Source: Macrocybe gigantea
Taxonomy: Eukaryota; Basidiomycota; Agaricomycetes; Agaricales; Callistosporiaceae
Length of the DNA stretch: 34,326 nucleotides
Assembly (NCBI GenBank): GCA_011319805.1
Contig: SJRY01000230.1
Span: 1 to 34,326, forward strand
Reading direction: 5' to 3'
Numbering within the stretch: the stretch's first letter is position 1; each line of letters begins with the position of its first letter. Of the stretch, positions 1 through 10,455 are shown piece after piece. Made by a program: the position numbers and the translations under genes. The notes under the pieces were generated by a model. It did not search any database. It was given only the letters and a program-made list of their open reading frames with translations, and was not told the origin of the DNA.

Positions 1-803
1 ACGCAGGGAACGGACTACACTCACAAAAGCAGAGCTATGAAGCTGACTGTCAGGCCAGGGATGTCAACTTGCAAAACGAAAGAAAATGTGCAATTCACTA
101 ACAAGCTACGTAATTTGTCAGCTGCCCGTCTTCAGCGAGTCGGAAGGCGAACTGCACATCGTTCAAGTCGGACGACACCGAAGACATTGCAGGACGGAAA
201 TGTATGTGGTAGATGGAGAAACGAAGAAAAAGCAGAAAAGAAGTCCCTAAATGCCACGGATACTTATATGAGAGCCTTCCGAAAATTTGCAGGTTAGTGC
301 AATTCAATACAGTCATGTTCATTTGAAGACATTCACTTAGCGAGTCGGCTGGGAGTGCTTTGACAAATGGCAACGCCACATTACATAGGTTCAGTGTCGG
401 CGGAGGCGGTTTTTTTGGGCAAATTGACTCACACTCGCAGAAAAATCTGCGATAAAATTTTCGAAAACCGATGACCTTTCTCCGCTGCAAGTTTATGTCA
501 CATTTCCAAGTGGCGACGCGGCACAGTTGCGGAGTCCGAGACAATGGCAGCAGGAACAAGGTTCCATCAGCAGAGCTCCAGGTCATCAGAAATTGTTCAG
601 GGCCTAGATCCTGAAACCCTCGACAGATCGGCGTCGGTTGCGTTTGGACTGTGAAAAAATGGCTCGATCAGAAGACTCCGGGCAGACGGATTAAAAACGC
701 TGCCAGTGCTGCACAGATATACAAAGATAGTCTACATGAGCGGAGGTATTGGTGATATTCGTATGGCAGTGCACAAAATGATTTCGCAATTCGTGCAGAC
801 GGA
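1..803. other. No recognised gene at left edge
   Basis: I see no recognisable protein family here. A minus-strand frame of 162 codons (586 down to 98, true ATG at 586) is the longest open stretch. Its composition gives no domain, and a frame of this length is expected about once by chance in a window of this size. The right part of this stretch is the downstream flank of the alcohol dehydrogenase gene that ends at 804. Confidence 0.4.
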
Positions 804-2518
804 TCACGACAAACGAAGGACAATCCTTCCGGCAACTTTACCGCTTTCCAGGTCCGCAAGAACTCTGTTTCGCCCCTCAGTGCTTGTCCCTTCGAACGGA
901 ACATTAAATGAAAAACACACTGGTTGATGTCCTCGAGCTCCCTGACTTCATATTGGCATTTGACTTTGCCACGCGCGGCGATGTCAAGGGCCTCTAGAAC
1001 ATCCTGACGGTTTCTGCTCTCATTCATGAGCTGACTCGACTTTTTTTTTTAGAAGCGAACGCGGATGCATACCCGAGCGCTGAACCTATTACAGTTAAGC
1101 TCTACAAATGAATTCAGTTCATATGCACGGACACTGAACGATTGAAAAGAGTACCTTCGCAATCAGGAGGGTAACCGGGGCATTAAGTGTCGCATTCCCC
1201 GCTGGCATGCCTACCGCAACAAGGGTTCCCGTGGTCCGGAGGTACATGAGAGCTTGGTTGAACGGTCTCGGCTGCCTTATCCGTCAGGGCGGAAGAGAGC
1301 GTTATAGACGGTGAGACACGTTACATCTCCAGCAGCGATGATCGCAGCTTGAGGACCCGACCCATCGGTCGCCTCTTGAACGTCCTTCGTGAGGTCAGTG
1401 GACGTCTTGAAGTCGACCCATTTCTCGGCGCCAAGCTTCATACAGAGGGCCTTTTTTCTTCTCCGGTATCTGTTGAACGCCCAAAGTCAGATCTTCCGTA
1501 CCTTGCAACTTGCAATTAGAAAGTGGAGTCGGAAGCGCTAACCAATGGCGAGCACGCGGTAACCCATCGCTACCCCATATTGGACGGCTTAGGTTTAAAA
1601 GCATCAGTGCAAAACGCCCAGACGCCATTCGCACCGTGGAACTGACCTAAATGGCCTAAACCACCTCCAGCACCTGAGATTGCGACCCAATTGCCAACCC
1701 AACGCTTGCTTGCTTCAGAGCCTTGTACACCGTCAGGCCCTATCCTGCCCGTGTTAGTCTTCTGGAAGGTATGTTAGAAGCCCTATATGGAAAGCTGACA
1801 GCGCATAGAATGGGCGTTGCGGCGGCGCTGTCCAGGCCGTCGGGGATCGGCGTAACATAGTTTACATATGAGACCTTCAAAATATAGTTCAGCGAAGAAT
1901 GGTCACTGTATCGTTTGGGTTCTCGGCTCACCACAAATCGTGCAAATGTCCCAGGAACCGTGAAGCCATGAGATTTTGCTCGACCCAGGAGACAGCCTAG
2001 GCAGAAAAAGGATACATGCTGTTCCAAGCGTCATCAGAATCGGAAAGATATGTGACCTACATGATTCAAAACCCTTTCGACACATTTCACATCTGGAAAA
2101 GCACAGTCGGTTCCAGTGTATCAGAAAGTCAAACAGAAAACCACAAGAAGTCCTCGCAGCACAAACATGTCGACGACGCGCTTCGCGCAATGCTCACCTC
2201 ATGCAGACCGTCGCGATCCATTTGACTCCCACACGATCGCCGACCTTGATCGAGTCGCCTTCCGTGTGGTCTCCAATAGCCACGACGCGTCCAACGCCCT
2301 CGTGACCGCCGACGAGAGGCAGGCTCGCATAGCGTCCCCAGTCGCCTTTCTGGATATGCAGGTCTGAATGGCACACGCCAGAGTATTCCAGCTGACAAGC
2401 ATTCGCCAGGCGCGAGCTCAGACGGCTGCTTGACTGGATGGTCGTTCTTGACAACGTACGCTTCGTTGAGGTTGCTCAAGAGGGCGGCTTTCGCTGTAAA
2501 CGGGATTGTGGGGCTCAT
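804..2518 (-). pseudogene. Zinc-dependent alcohol dehydrogenase, frameshifted
   Basis: Medium-chain zinc alcohol dehydrogenase of the fungal Adh1 type, which interconverts ethanol and acetaldehyde with NAD(H) in the cytosol. Readable in order: N-terminus MSPTIPFTAKAALLSN, GVCHSDLH (catalytic zinc Cys), GGHEGVGRV (zinc His), CEMCRKGFESC (structural zinc), PIPDGLDSAAATPILCA, GAGGGLGHLAVQYG (Rossmann glycine motif), GEEK, KLGAEKWVDFKTS, GTLVAVGMPAG, NRQDVLEALDIAARGKVKC and the end LESGKVAGRIVLRLS-stop. Introns that fit cleanly: 2093-2197, 1997-2060, 1875-1931, 1740-1799, 1588-1646, 1470-1542, 1267-1319 and 865-920. The frame breaks near 2396-2400 (between APGECL and QLEYSG), near 1705 (KALKQAS / RWVGNW) and at a poly-A run near 1455 (GEEK / KALCMK). 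The stretch 1030-1154 also does not join cleanly. Start could be 2518 or 2527. Splice sites are preserved while the frame is lost, so this is either a young pseudogene or a sequence with indel errors. Confidence 0.85.
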
Positions 2519-2972
2519 TTGTCTCAATGCTGTACTTCCTGTTCGTTCACTGAAACTCCGGCAAGGCTTTATAACCGGCTCAGTTTAAAGGGGTTGTGAA
2601 AGGACGACCGTGCCCGGCAGCTTTACTGCAAGCGCGGGGCGCCCATCGAACTCCAGAGGCCATCATATGATAAGTCGACTCAGGTCAGATGATAGGGTGC
2701 GTCCAAGGAAACTGTCAGATACGACAGAGGGGTAGCGACGTGACAGAAGCCCAGGCTTTCATGGATCTGCATGTATTAGTGATGCATAGACCATCATATT
2801 CATGTGCTAGGTAATCGTCAACGCATGAGAATCAATTGAGCAACGCATCAGCTCCCAATCGGTTTCTACGCGTGAAACCGTTGGTGTAAGCGTGCGGGGC
2901 TTCATGTTGTGCATTGCGGCGCTCCAGAAATTCCCAAGCATGCATGTCCATCAATCCAACCGAGAAACGAAA
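2519..2972. promoter_or_regulatory. Intergenic: ADH upstream region and uL1 3' flank
   Basis: About 450 bp between the start of the alcohol dehydrogenase gene (minus, 2518) and the stop codon of uL1 (minus, 2973). Both genes run leftward, so this holds the ADH promoter and the uL1 3' UTR. I see no clear coding frame, TATA box or repeat in it. Confidence 0.45.
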
Positions 2973-3893
2973 TCAGAAGAGGCGGATGGGCTTGCCCATC
3001 GTGGTCTTGATGTGCAGCGACTTGACGTTTTGCCAGTTCTTCTTGAGCAAGGAAACGAGGAAGTTGATGCCTGGCAGCCGCTTAGTATATGCTGCAATAT
3101 TCTATACCATGTATACGTACTGAGCATGACGTTGGCAAGAACTTGGTCATCGGTCATTTCAACATGGCCCACGGCAACACCCAAACACAAAACCTTCTTG
3201 AGCTGGAACTTGATGGTAGAGCGGACTTCGGTCAGCTTGTTGCTGAGGTCCTCGGAATGTGAAATGGGAGTAGGGAATTTGCCAGCTGTGCGAAACGAAA
3301 TCAACGATCGTCTGCCATCAGAACACATGAAAAACTAACCCTTGGAAAGACCGGGACCAAGCAGACGAGGAATCTGCTTAATCAAAGCTTCAGAGGCTAG
3401 GAAAGCATCGTATTTCTTGGCAAGCTTCTTGACAAGCTTTTTGTTTTTGTTCAACCTGGACAAACCGTTGAACGACTGCGCCATAAACCAATTCCTGCCT
3501 GAACGCACTTTTTCAAGTCATCAACGGACATGTATTCAAGCTCAATTTGCTTAGCACGGTCGATATCGGCGGCGTCGGCAAGAATACAGATAGACATGCG
3601 GGGGCGGGGGACATTGGGGAGTCTAAAGGGACGTCAATACAAATTCACACTATCATATAGGACGATAACGCACTTGACAGTTCCAGAGAAACGCTTATCT
3701 CTCTGAGGATCGTAGTTCTTCAGACCAATCTGTAGTTCGATGGTCTCAACAAACTTTCTCTTTTTCTCGCCATTGGCCTCAGCCAACAGCTCCTTAATAG
3801 AGCCCCGCACGCTTGACACTGAGAGTTTCGAGCTATACGATGTGATTTAGTTCTCTGCACGACCTCCCCACAGGACGACAAGATTCACCTCAT
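2973..3893 (-). CDS. RPL10A: 60S ribosomal protein L10a (uL1)
   Basis: Large-subunit ribosomal protein uL1, part of the L1 stalk that helps release deacylated tRNA from the E site. Six exons: 3893-3889, 3832-3674, 3622-3509, 3455-3340, 3285-3121 and 3070-2973. They sum to 657 nt, or 218 residues, the usual length. Diagnostic stretches: [112 protein letters not shown] and the C-terminus TMGKPIRLF. The start is ATG at 3893: a 5-nt first coding exon (ATGAG) is joined across a 56-bp intron to give [10 protein letters not shown]. All five introns (50-56 bp) have GT..AG ends and matching phases. No damage is seen, in contrast to the neighbouring ADH gene. Confidence 0.97.
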
Positions 3894-4891
3894 ATTGAAC
3901 TTTTTGTTGCCTTGATGACGGTCGGTCAGTAGCTTCGACTAATATCGCGTGCGAAATTAGCATGGGATTTCGGTGGCGCGAGGAACTATACAGTTATGAT
4001 GCTGTAACCCTAACCCCAGATGGGGTCGAATTCGGTAATGCACCCGAATACGGATTTGCGATATCTGTGCGATTGTCTCGCAACGCTCAAGCCGTTTTCA
4101 ACGCGACAGTTGGCGCGGGCGCTATCAGGCAACGCGCACGCGACTCTGGAATTCTATATGCATAACACATTCAGAGTCATGCACCTGAATGATCTCGGTG
4201 GCAAGGCGATTGAATCGTTGAGTTCTTCGAAGAAACACAAGTAATGAACATGTTGCCTAGCCGAGATGTCTGGCATAAAGAAGTCGGGTGTTGAGTAATT
4301 TCGATAAGGATTCGCATATGACCATGTGGCGTCTACACAGTTTTATGGCAAGCTACGCTCCTGAATTCGTGACCGTGAGCTCCAGCTCCTGATGACAAGT
4401 ATATGTATCGCTCTGCGGTTTGCAGTTTGGGGCGATAGGAGCGGAATCAGCTGCGCATCAGAGTGGCGTAAAAGTTCTTTCTGGCGACCGTCGACAGGGC
4501 TCGGTAATCTGATGTGCACCTGAAAACAAGCATGAGATTATGGTTCCGTCTTTTCTAATCGCAAGAAGTTATCTGTCCCAGAAGGTCGATGATGACTTTT
4601 CAATGAACTCGCAGGAAAAACTCATTCCAAGGAACCATGTTTAGGGTATTGTCACCAAGGGAAGATGAGACCGAGCGTGTCTCATTGCAGGGTCAACTTC
4701 GGTGCCAGAATTCTGTTCTTACCATCTGACGGCCCTTGTTGACAACCAGAGGGCGGAAAATCCTTTGAATTCTCGCGACCGCCACAAGGGTGGCTATAAC
4801 GCAGAGAGATGGCTCAAGAGATGGTTCAACCGACTCCAATCCTCCCAACGTCGAAAGAGGAGATTATCTTAACTCCACTCCACCTCAGGCT
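3894..4891. promoter_or_regulatory. Intergenic region between uL1 and a membrane-protein gene
   Basis: About 1 kb between two divergent genes, uL1 (minus) and the membrane-protein relic (plus). The uL1 promoter must lie at its left end. A 67-codon plus-strand frame at 3962-4165 has no recognisable domain. I see no TATA box or repeat I would defend. Confidence 0.4.
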
Positions 4892-6877
4892 ATGAACTCA
4901 ATGGATCCCGATTCTGACGACGGACCCTTCACCGACTTTGTATCTGACGCGATGATAACGAATTATGTCGCAAGTCAGTCTCAACTTGTACTGACCCCAA
5001 AGTCTGGAACTGACCTATGCATCGGTAGTATCATTCGTGACGATACTTTGGTTCGTTCTCATTACGGAACTGCATGACAAGAATACCGCGGTGCTTACCC
5101 GGTCCGTGAAGGTATGACCATCTACTTACATTCGGCCAAGAGGTTCGTGGTTTTTGTGGTCTGGTTAAAGGCATAGCTGAAACATGCTTGAATGAAGATA
5201 GAGTTGATTTGGAAGGCGAGCCGGTGGAAGAGCTTCATGAAACTGGTTTATGTACGTCATCGTTCAACCACTGCTACCTTAGTTTTCACGTTTGACCCAA
5301 AGATCTGGGTAAATGCGTCCGTCCATCAACAGGTGCACCCTAATAGCCAACCGACATATTTCAGAACCGTTATGTTCATTCGATCATGATAACGTGAACA
5401 GCTTGTTTCTTTTTGCTTCCGTCACACCTAATGCAATGTCAGTGCCCTTGCTGTTGGTTAGCACCTGCGATTAAACAATGTTAAGGTGCCGTGACTGACG
5501 ATCCGTGAAGCAAGGGTCATACACATCACGCATGATTCCGTGAGTCGAATTCCAAGCCGAATTCATCATGCAGGTGATTGACATCCAGGCTCATGGTTTC
5601 TCAGACGTAAGCGCTCCTTCAAGACACGTCGTTCAAGTCTCAAACCAAGCTGTCTTCTTCATCCCGAAATGAAGTTGTAACATGCATTACGAGGTTTGCT
5701 TGCACGGAATTCCTCGTCTAGCGCCTTCTCTCATACTCTTCCTATCAGATGGAAGGCGCAGCTTCACTTGTTGTATTCATGTGGCTGACTTTATCCTTGT
5801 TTTAAGGTCCGTGTCTTAGTTTTCTTCTGCGCGATGCATCCTACAATATCTGTCGTTAGAATTTGGATATTGTATGACAGGGACCGACGGATAATGCACT
5901 TTTTCGTATTTCTAATAATCTGTGAGCATTTTTCAAGCCGTTGATGCTGTCGCTGAAACCGCGGATGTTTGGCACCAGTGGAATTCATCACGCTGTACGT
6001 CATCCAATGAGCGGCCGAGTGCAAAGCTAATATGATCTTTAGACTTTTGCTGGACACTGTATTTCTACGTACTTATCAAATCATCATACGTACCAGGTAT
6101 GTCTTCATCCGATGCGGTACGGCACTCGGAATTGACTGCAGCTTGACGGAAGCTATCCGCTCACCGGCTGCCATATCCATCGTTAGTGAGCCATGCACCT
6201 TTACTATTGTTGTCTCAAACCCGTTGGCAGAGCTGCCGAGGACGATGGCTTTGGGAACACTTCCACCACTTATCATGGTAGGATTATGCTTTCATAATTA
6301 ACATTGTTTCTGATAGTCGAATTGCTCAAGTCATCCATTATGTTCGGCCTAACGCTCTACAAATGCATACAGAATTTTCGGCTTGGCGTGGCCATCAGGA
6401 TGCCGCTCATGTCAAGATTTTTCAGAGACGGGATAATCTGGTACTTTGGAGTGTTAGGTATGTCATATTGCAGTCTAGTCTACGTTATTTGGTTCCGTAA
6501 CCATTGACTTGTAGTTGTTCTGGGTGCATGCGGCATAAATTGGGTCGCTGGACGACCGACACTTGCCGATCTCTTCAATATGTGCGTCTTCTCATTCCTT
6601 GTCTAGTGTCACCTGTGCTGATCTATGTGCACAGCCCGAATCTTGTGTAAGCTGTCTGCCATCTGGACGCATTACAAGTCGCTAATTAACGCAAAGCGTT
6701 TTTGTGACCATCGTGTCTCGAGTGCTGTTGAATATCAGAGAGCTCACGAGCAAGAAGCCCCCTCCTGCAGATGAGCACTCCCTGGACACAATCCCGTCTA
6801 TCGTTTTTCGGCCGCTCGAACTGTTGCCAACAGAGAAGACTTCCCTGCTGGATGGGTTTGACATGGATTCTGTATAG
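4892..6877 (+). pseudogene. DUF6533-type multi-pass membrane protein, decayed
   Basis: Resembles the large basidiomycete family of seven-helix proteins with an N-terminal DUF6533 domain, whose function is unknown. Visible pieces in order: ATG at 4892 followed by an acidic lead and ITNYVA; SFVTILWFVLITELHDK in another frame (near 5028-5080); IELIWKASRWKSF (5197-5235), the typical segment after the first helix; RIWILYDRDRRIMHFFVFL (near 5858-5915); then a hydrophobic C-terminal half with RFFRDGIIWYFGVL (6417-6455), LGACGINWVAGRPTLADLFN (6520-6580) and VTIVSRVLLNIRELTSKKPP (6700-6760). The cytoplasmic tail ends LLDGFDMDSV with stop 6875-6877. In the 3' half, introns starting at 6458, 6583 and about 6651 fit GT..AG and phase. 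The 5' half contains stops and frame changes, and the junction near 6280-6318 is one base out of phase. Likely a pseudogene, with a recognisable tail. Confidence 0.6.
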
Positions 6878-7177
6878 GCTTGACGCCTGACAGTTATCGA
6901 TGGCAGTCCCCGCAGTCTTTTTCGTTGGCTGTTGCCGCCACTGAGCCGACAGCGACGTGAATAATTCCTGTTTATGATGTGCGATAGCTAGAGGGCTAGG
7001 AATCTGACAATGGGTGGCATTGTTAAAAGCAGTGATACAGTTTGCTTGTCATCTCAGATCCTGGACATTTTGCGCGTCGGTGAATATCATTTACGAACAC
7101 CCGACAGCTGTAGAGTTAGTAACGACATTTATAACATTAACCCCAATCTAGGTTACTTCGTGCATATACACTGTTGA
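6878..7177. other. Short convergent intergenic region
   Basis: About 300 bp between the stop codons of two convergent DUF6533-type genes. AT-rich, no coding signal seen. It should hold both 3' ends. Confidence 0.4.
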
Positions 7178-8682
7178 TTATACGCATGCAGAATCCCTCC
7201 CAAGAGTAGCAAACTCCATGGTCGTCATCTTTGTATCATCATTCGTTTCGTTTTCAGACCGGATATTGAACAACATCCTGTTTCCAACGACGGAAAACAC
7301 TGCTGCAGTCAATGGGACTACCTCATTCGATAGTCCTGTCTAATAAGAAGGGGTTAAAAGATCAATCAGTTGCTTTATACCAGATGTTCGTCTAACGCAC
7401 AATCGACGGCTTGCTGAAAATGATCGCATTCACAATGGCCATGGAAATGATACTATTCGGCAAACTATCAGTATTTCGATCTGAAAGGCTCAAATGACTC
7501 ATGCCCACGCTAGGAGATGTACCACGATTTCGTGAAGAACGAGTCGCGTCAGCGCCGACAACCAATATGTCCTATCCCTGAAAGCGACATAAACTTGATA
7601 TGTTATCAAGAACAGCATTATCCCTTCATATCCGATGATGGGAAGACTAAAGAAATTCAACATAAGGCTTAGTCCATGATCATAGACGCGCACCAAGCTA
7701 GCCACAAGGTCGTATCCAAGATCAGTAACCCACAAGGATTTATATCTGAGATCTCGTCCGGCATTGTACCAGTCTCTGTCGAAACAGACAGAATGGATAG
7801 GTATGGGGGTCGAAGCCATCGAGAGCTTACCTCTAGAGGCTGTTGTATAGACGATGACAATACTAGCACTGGAGACAAAGAAAAGGATAAGCAGTGGATA
7901 GCGGACAATTTTCTTGTGCCCATAGAGTGCCGAAACAGCGAGCCAGATGATGCAGTCGGTTATCAGCATCTGTGCGATGCCTGTATTCATTGTGTAATCA
8001 CGCTTTGCATCACCTCGAGCATAGACATATGATCGACGTACCGATGCCAACAAGTTCAAACGGACTAACGCTATGACCTAGACGCCAAAACTCAGATTCC
8101 GTTCTGGGCAATGCAGAAGGTACACTTCTTACAACTGTCGTGAAGTGCTGTTAAATTTTAGTTGACGGAAATGAGGAAGGTCTTACGTACAACTGGATGA
8201 ACCGCATTCAGCAACAGGTTAGGCAGTCAACAATTCATGACGTACAGACGGAGCGTTAGGCGTGGACCTGGAATTTACTGCGTATCGAAATTTAGGTTGA
8301 TTCATGATTGAGATTTCGTGGCTTGCGCCGTACAATATGAATGAGCCACCTGGGCTCCTATTTGTCCATATCGATTCTGCGTTTCGCATGAGAGAGCGAG
8401 CAGGTAATAAGGAAAAGATGAACGTGCGTACGACAACGAGTAGAATCGTGAACAGAAACGAGAGCCACGATTTTGACCATGCCTTGTTTCTCTACCTTCA
8501 AGTGCATATGGAAGTTGCAAAGCCTTTCGTACACCACCTACCCAGATTGTCCGATACTAGGCACAAACCGATAATCATTTATGAGTCCCTTAAAATGGTT
8601 CTGCGGTCTTACCTCCGTATCGACGGTCAATAAATAGTCCCACAATACGAGTGTTAAGGAAGCGCCTGTAATCGCCAGACAT
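7178..8682 (-). pseudogene. Second DUF6533-type membrane protein, decayed
   Basis: A second member of the DUF6533 seven-helix family, opposite in direction to the one at 4892-6877. The N-terminal signature DYLLTVDTE lies near 8615-8640 after a hydrophobic stretch AITGASLTLVLW, but it is one frame away from the nearest ATG (8682). The central part (8059 down to 7499) carries LYGHKKIVRYPLLILFFVSS, a loop with TPIPIHSVCFDRDW, and further hydrophobic segments including LPIIGYEGIMLFLITY. The C-terminus reads VVGNRMLFNIRSENETNDD then MTTMEFATLGRDSACV with stop at 7178, matching the family's usual last helix and tail (a GNRMLLNIR-like motif). The frame is interrupted between 8050 and 8600 and again near 7380-7500. 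Probably a pseudogene, although some breaks may be introns I could not place. Confidence 0.6.
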
Positions 8683-9987
8683 CAATCTCAACTCCAATGG
8701 TTCAACGAAGGATCATACCCTTGAAATTATAAATTTCAGACACCGGCAAGACGAGGCTGGCCATATCTGTGAGGCCACAGAAGAAATGGACAGCGCATCA
8801 CAGCACATCGAAGCAAGTCTTATAAAGCAACTTTGGTTGGGTGACGACGTCAATCGAGAAAGTATTGCCAAATGACGTGGGATGGCATGTGCGATTGGCG
8901 ACGCGCTTAGCACATTTCAATACAACTCTAAGGAATGCAGTGAGAAAAAAGCTGACCCTCGGTGTGTTGACAGATGGCTGGGCGTATGGCCAAATGGTCT
9001 GGTGGGCTCATTGACCAATCTTGGCCTGTAATGGGATTAAAAGACACGAGTGTGATTTCTCAACTTTGTTCAGACCTAACGGCACCTTCGGCCAGCAAAG
9101 TCAGATGTGCGTTCACAAGGGTGAGCCCAACGAAGTAACCAATGATGACCATCTTTACCGGAGAATCATTCCGAAACCTGACAAGTGACCAAGCAGCCAT
9201 CATGGCTTCTTGCGAACATTCCGGAAAATACAAACATCGACGTGTCATCGCTCAATAGAACCTTTTTCTTGACGGAAGTAGTGTAACCCGTAAAAAGAGC
9301 TAAAGTTCGCAACTCAATACAATAATCGATCAAGTTGAATACCTGCAAGACGACGGCTCAGTCAGAGGAATACCTGCCTCGACAAAACGTGACACCATAC
9401 ATGGTCCCAATTGTAGATCAGGTGGCTGACATACACAGAGGAAGAGGTCCATCATTCGCGTCCTAGGCAAAGTTCCTCGATGGGGAAGACGAGGGAATTC
9501 ACATCGAACTTGTACAGTACATCCTTTTGGGGGGCTAACCGAGAATCTGTTGGACTTCGATTTGTTTGATTCTCTGATGAAATGGTCGAGCAGTAGTGCG
9601 CGGTCAAAAGATACGCCAAAGAGTGCATTCTAGTCGCGATCTTGTCCGCCCACAGTATAAATTATAGGCCCCCTTGGGGATCCCATCGCGTGCTTCTCCT
9701 TTAGACTGCCATGATTGACATCGCGAGGCGCCGAAAACAGAACCAACAGGCAATAACGCTAACCACGTCCACTAGTTCTCGGCCGTGGCCTGGCTCGAAG
9801 TTTTGCGTCTCGTATAATATTGAAAGTCAGGAATAAACCGCATCAAGATACGTTTCAGCATGAAGGAATGGCGATGTGCTTGTGAGGCGCGGAGTGTCAG
9901 ATCAAATTCGCCATTGAGAGCAGTGGTCGGCTCAACCAAGCATCACCAAACAGAGTCGGCTTGGTCTCTTCCACATCATCGACCTCT
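8683..9987. other. Gene-poor stretch with a possible membrane-protein fragment
   Basis: About 1.3 kb without a complete gene. On the minus strand, 9248-9060 reads a segment with VRFRNDSPVKMVIIGYFVGL and TLVNAHLTLLAEG, and just upstream (9348-9300) is CIELRTLALFTGY. The alternation of a short charged segment and a hydrophobic helix is like the middle of DUF6533-type proteins, so this may be a third, more eroded copy. The right end (9700-9987) is the upstream region of the next plus-strand gene. No other coding signal is seen. Confidence 0.3.
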
Positions 9988-10455
9988 ATGGCCGAATACC
10001 AGGACCGTTCTCATGACCAGTCCTTGATTCATCGTAGCAATGAGCAGCAACATATACGGTTACCTGTTCCAGACCTGCGGTTCGAATACAGCTATCTTCG
10101 CAGTGTCCGGCCTTATGTGACCATGACGAGGTCGTCAACGGGAGACGAGAAACACGTTCAGCCATCGGAGGACATTCGGATACAATGGGGCAGAGTTATT
10201 TGGGTTACGACTCGGGATCAGGTCATTAGCCCGCTTGTCCAGGGTGCCCTGTGGTAGGTTGTCGATTTTGTATTCCTTCTGCAATGCCGAGCCACTTCCA
10301 GGGCAATAGCGAGCTATTTCTTGACCCGGCTCAGACAACCACGCAAAAAATTGATAAAGGAGGGTTCAGGCGTGAGTTGGCTACGCTCCTGGGTGAACTC
10401 TCTGGGTTTGGGAACATTGGGTTCTGGGTCAATTATGACACCACGCCAATCTTGA
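9988..10455 (+). CDS. DUF1770 / Atg43-like small membrane protein
   Basis: Two exons, 9988-10253 and 10302-10455, joined across a 48-bp GT..AG intron, give 139 residues. The ATG at 9988 is followed by a polar lead, then the conserved-looking block RLPVPDLRFEYSYLRS, then IQWGRVIWVTTRDQVISPLV, QGALWAIASYFLTRL (a likely membrane helix read across the splice), a basic RQPRKKL segment and a C-terminal GSGVSWLRSWVNSLGLG. From memory, the PDLRFE.SYL and W..V.W.T.RDQV..PL.QG motifs match the fungal DUF1770 family, to which the fission yeast mitophagy receptor Atg43 belongs. The family call is recall, not alignment. If right, the protein sits in the mitochondrial outer membrane. The frame is intact and phases match. 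The start is the first ATG after an in-frame open lead, so an upstream exon is possible. Confidence 0.6.

Noticed and set aside
98..586. 162-codon minus-strand frame with a true ATG
   Set aside because: No domain or splice evidence, and about one frame of this length is expected by chance in this much DNA; not called as a gene.
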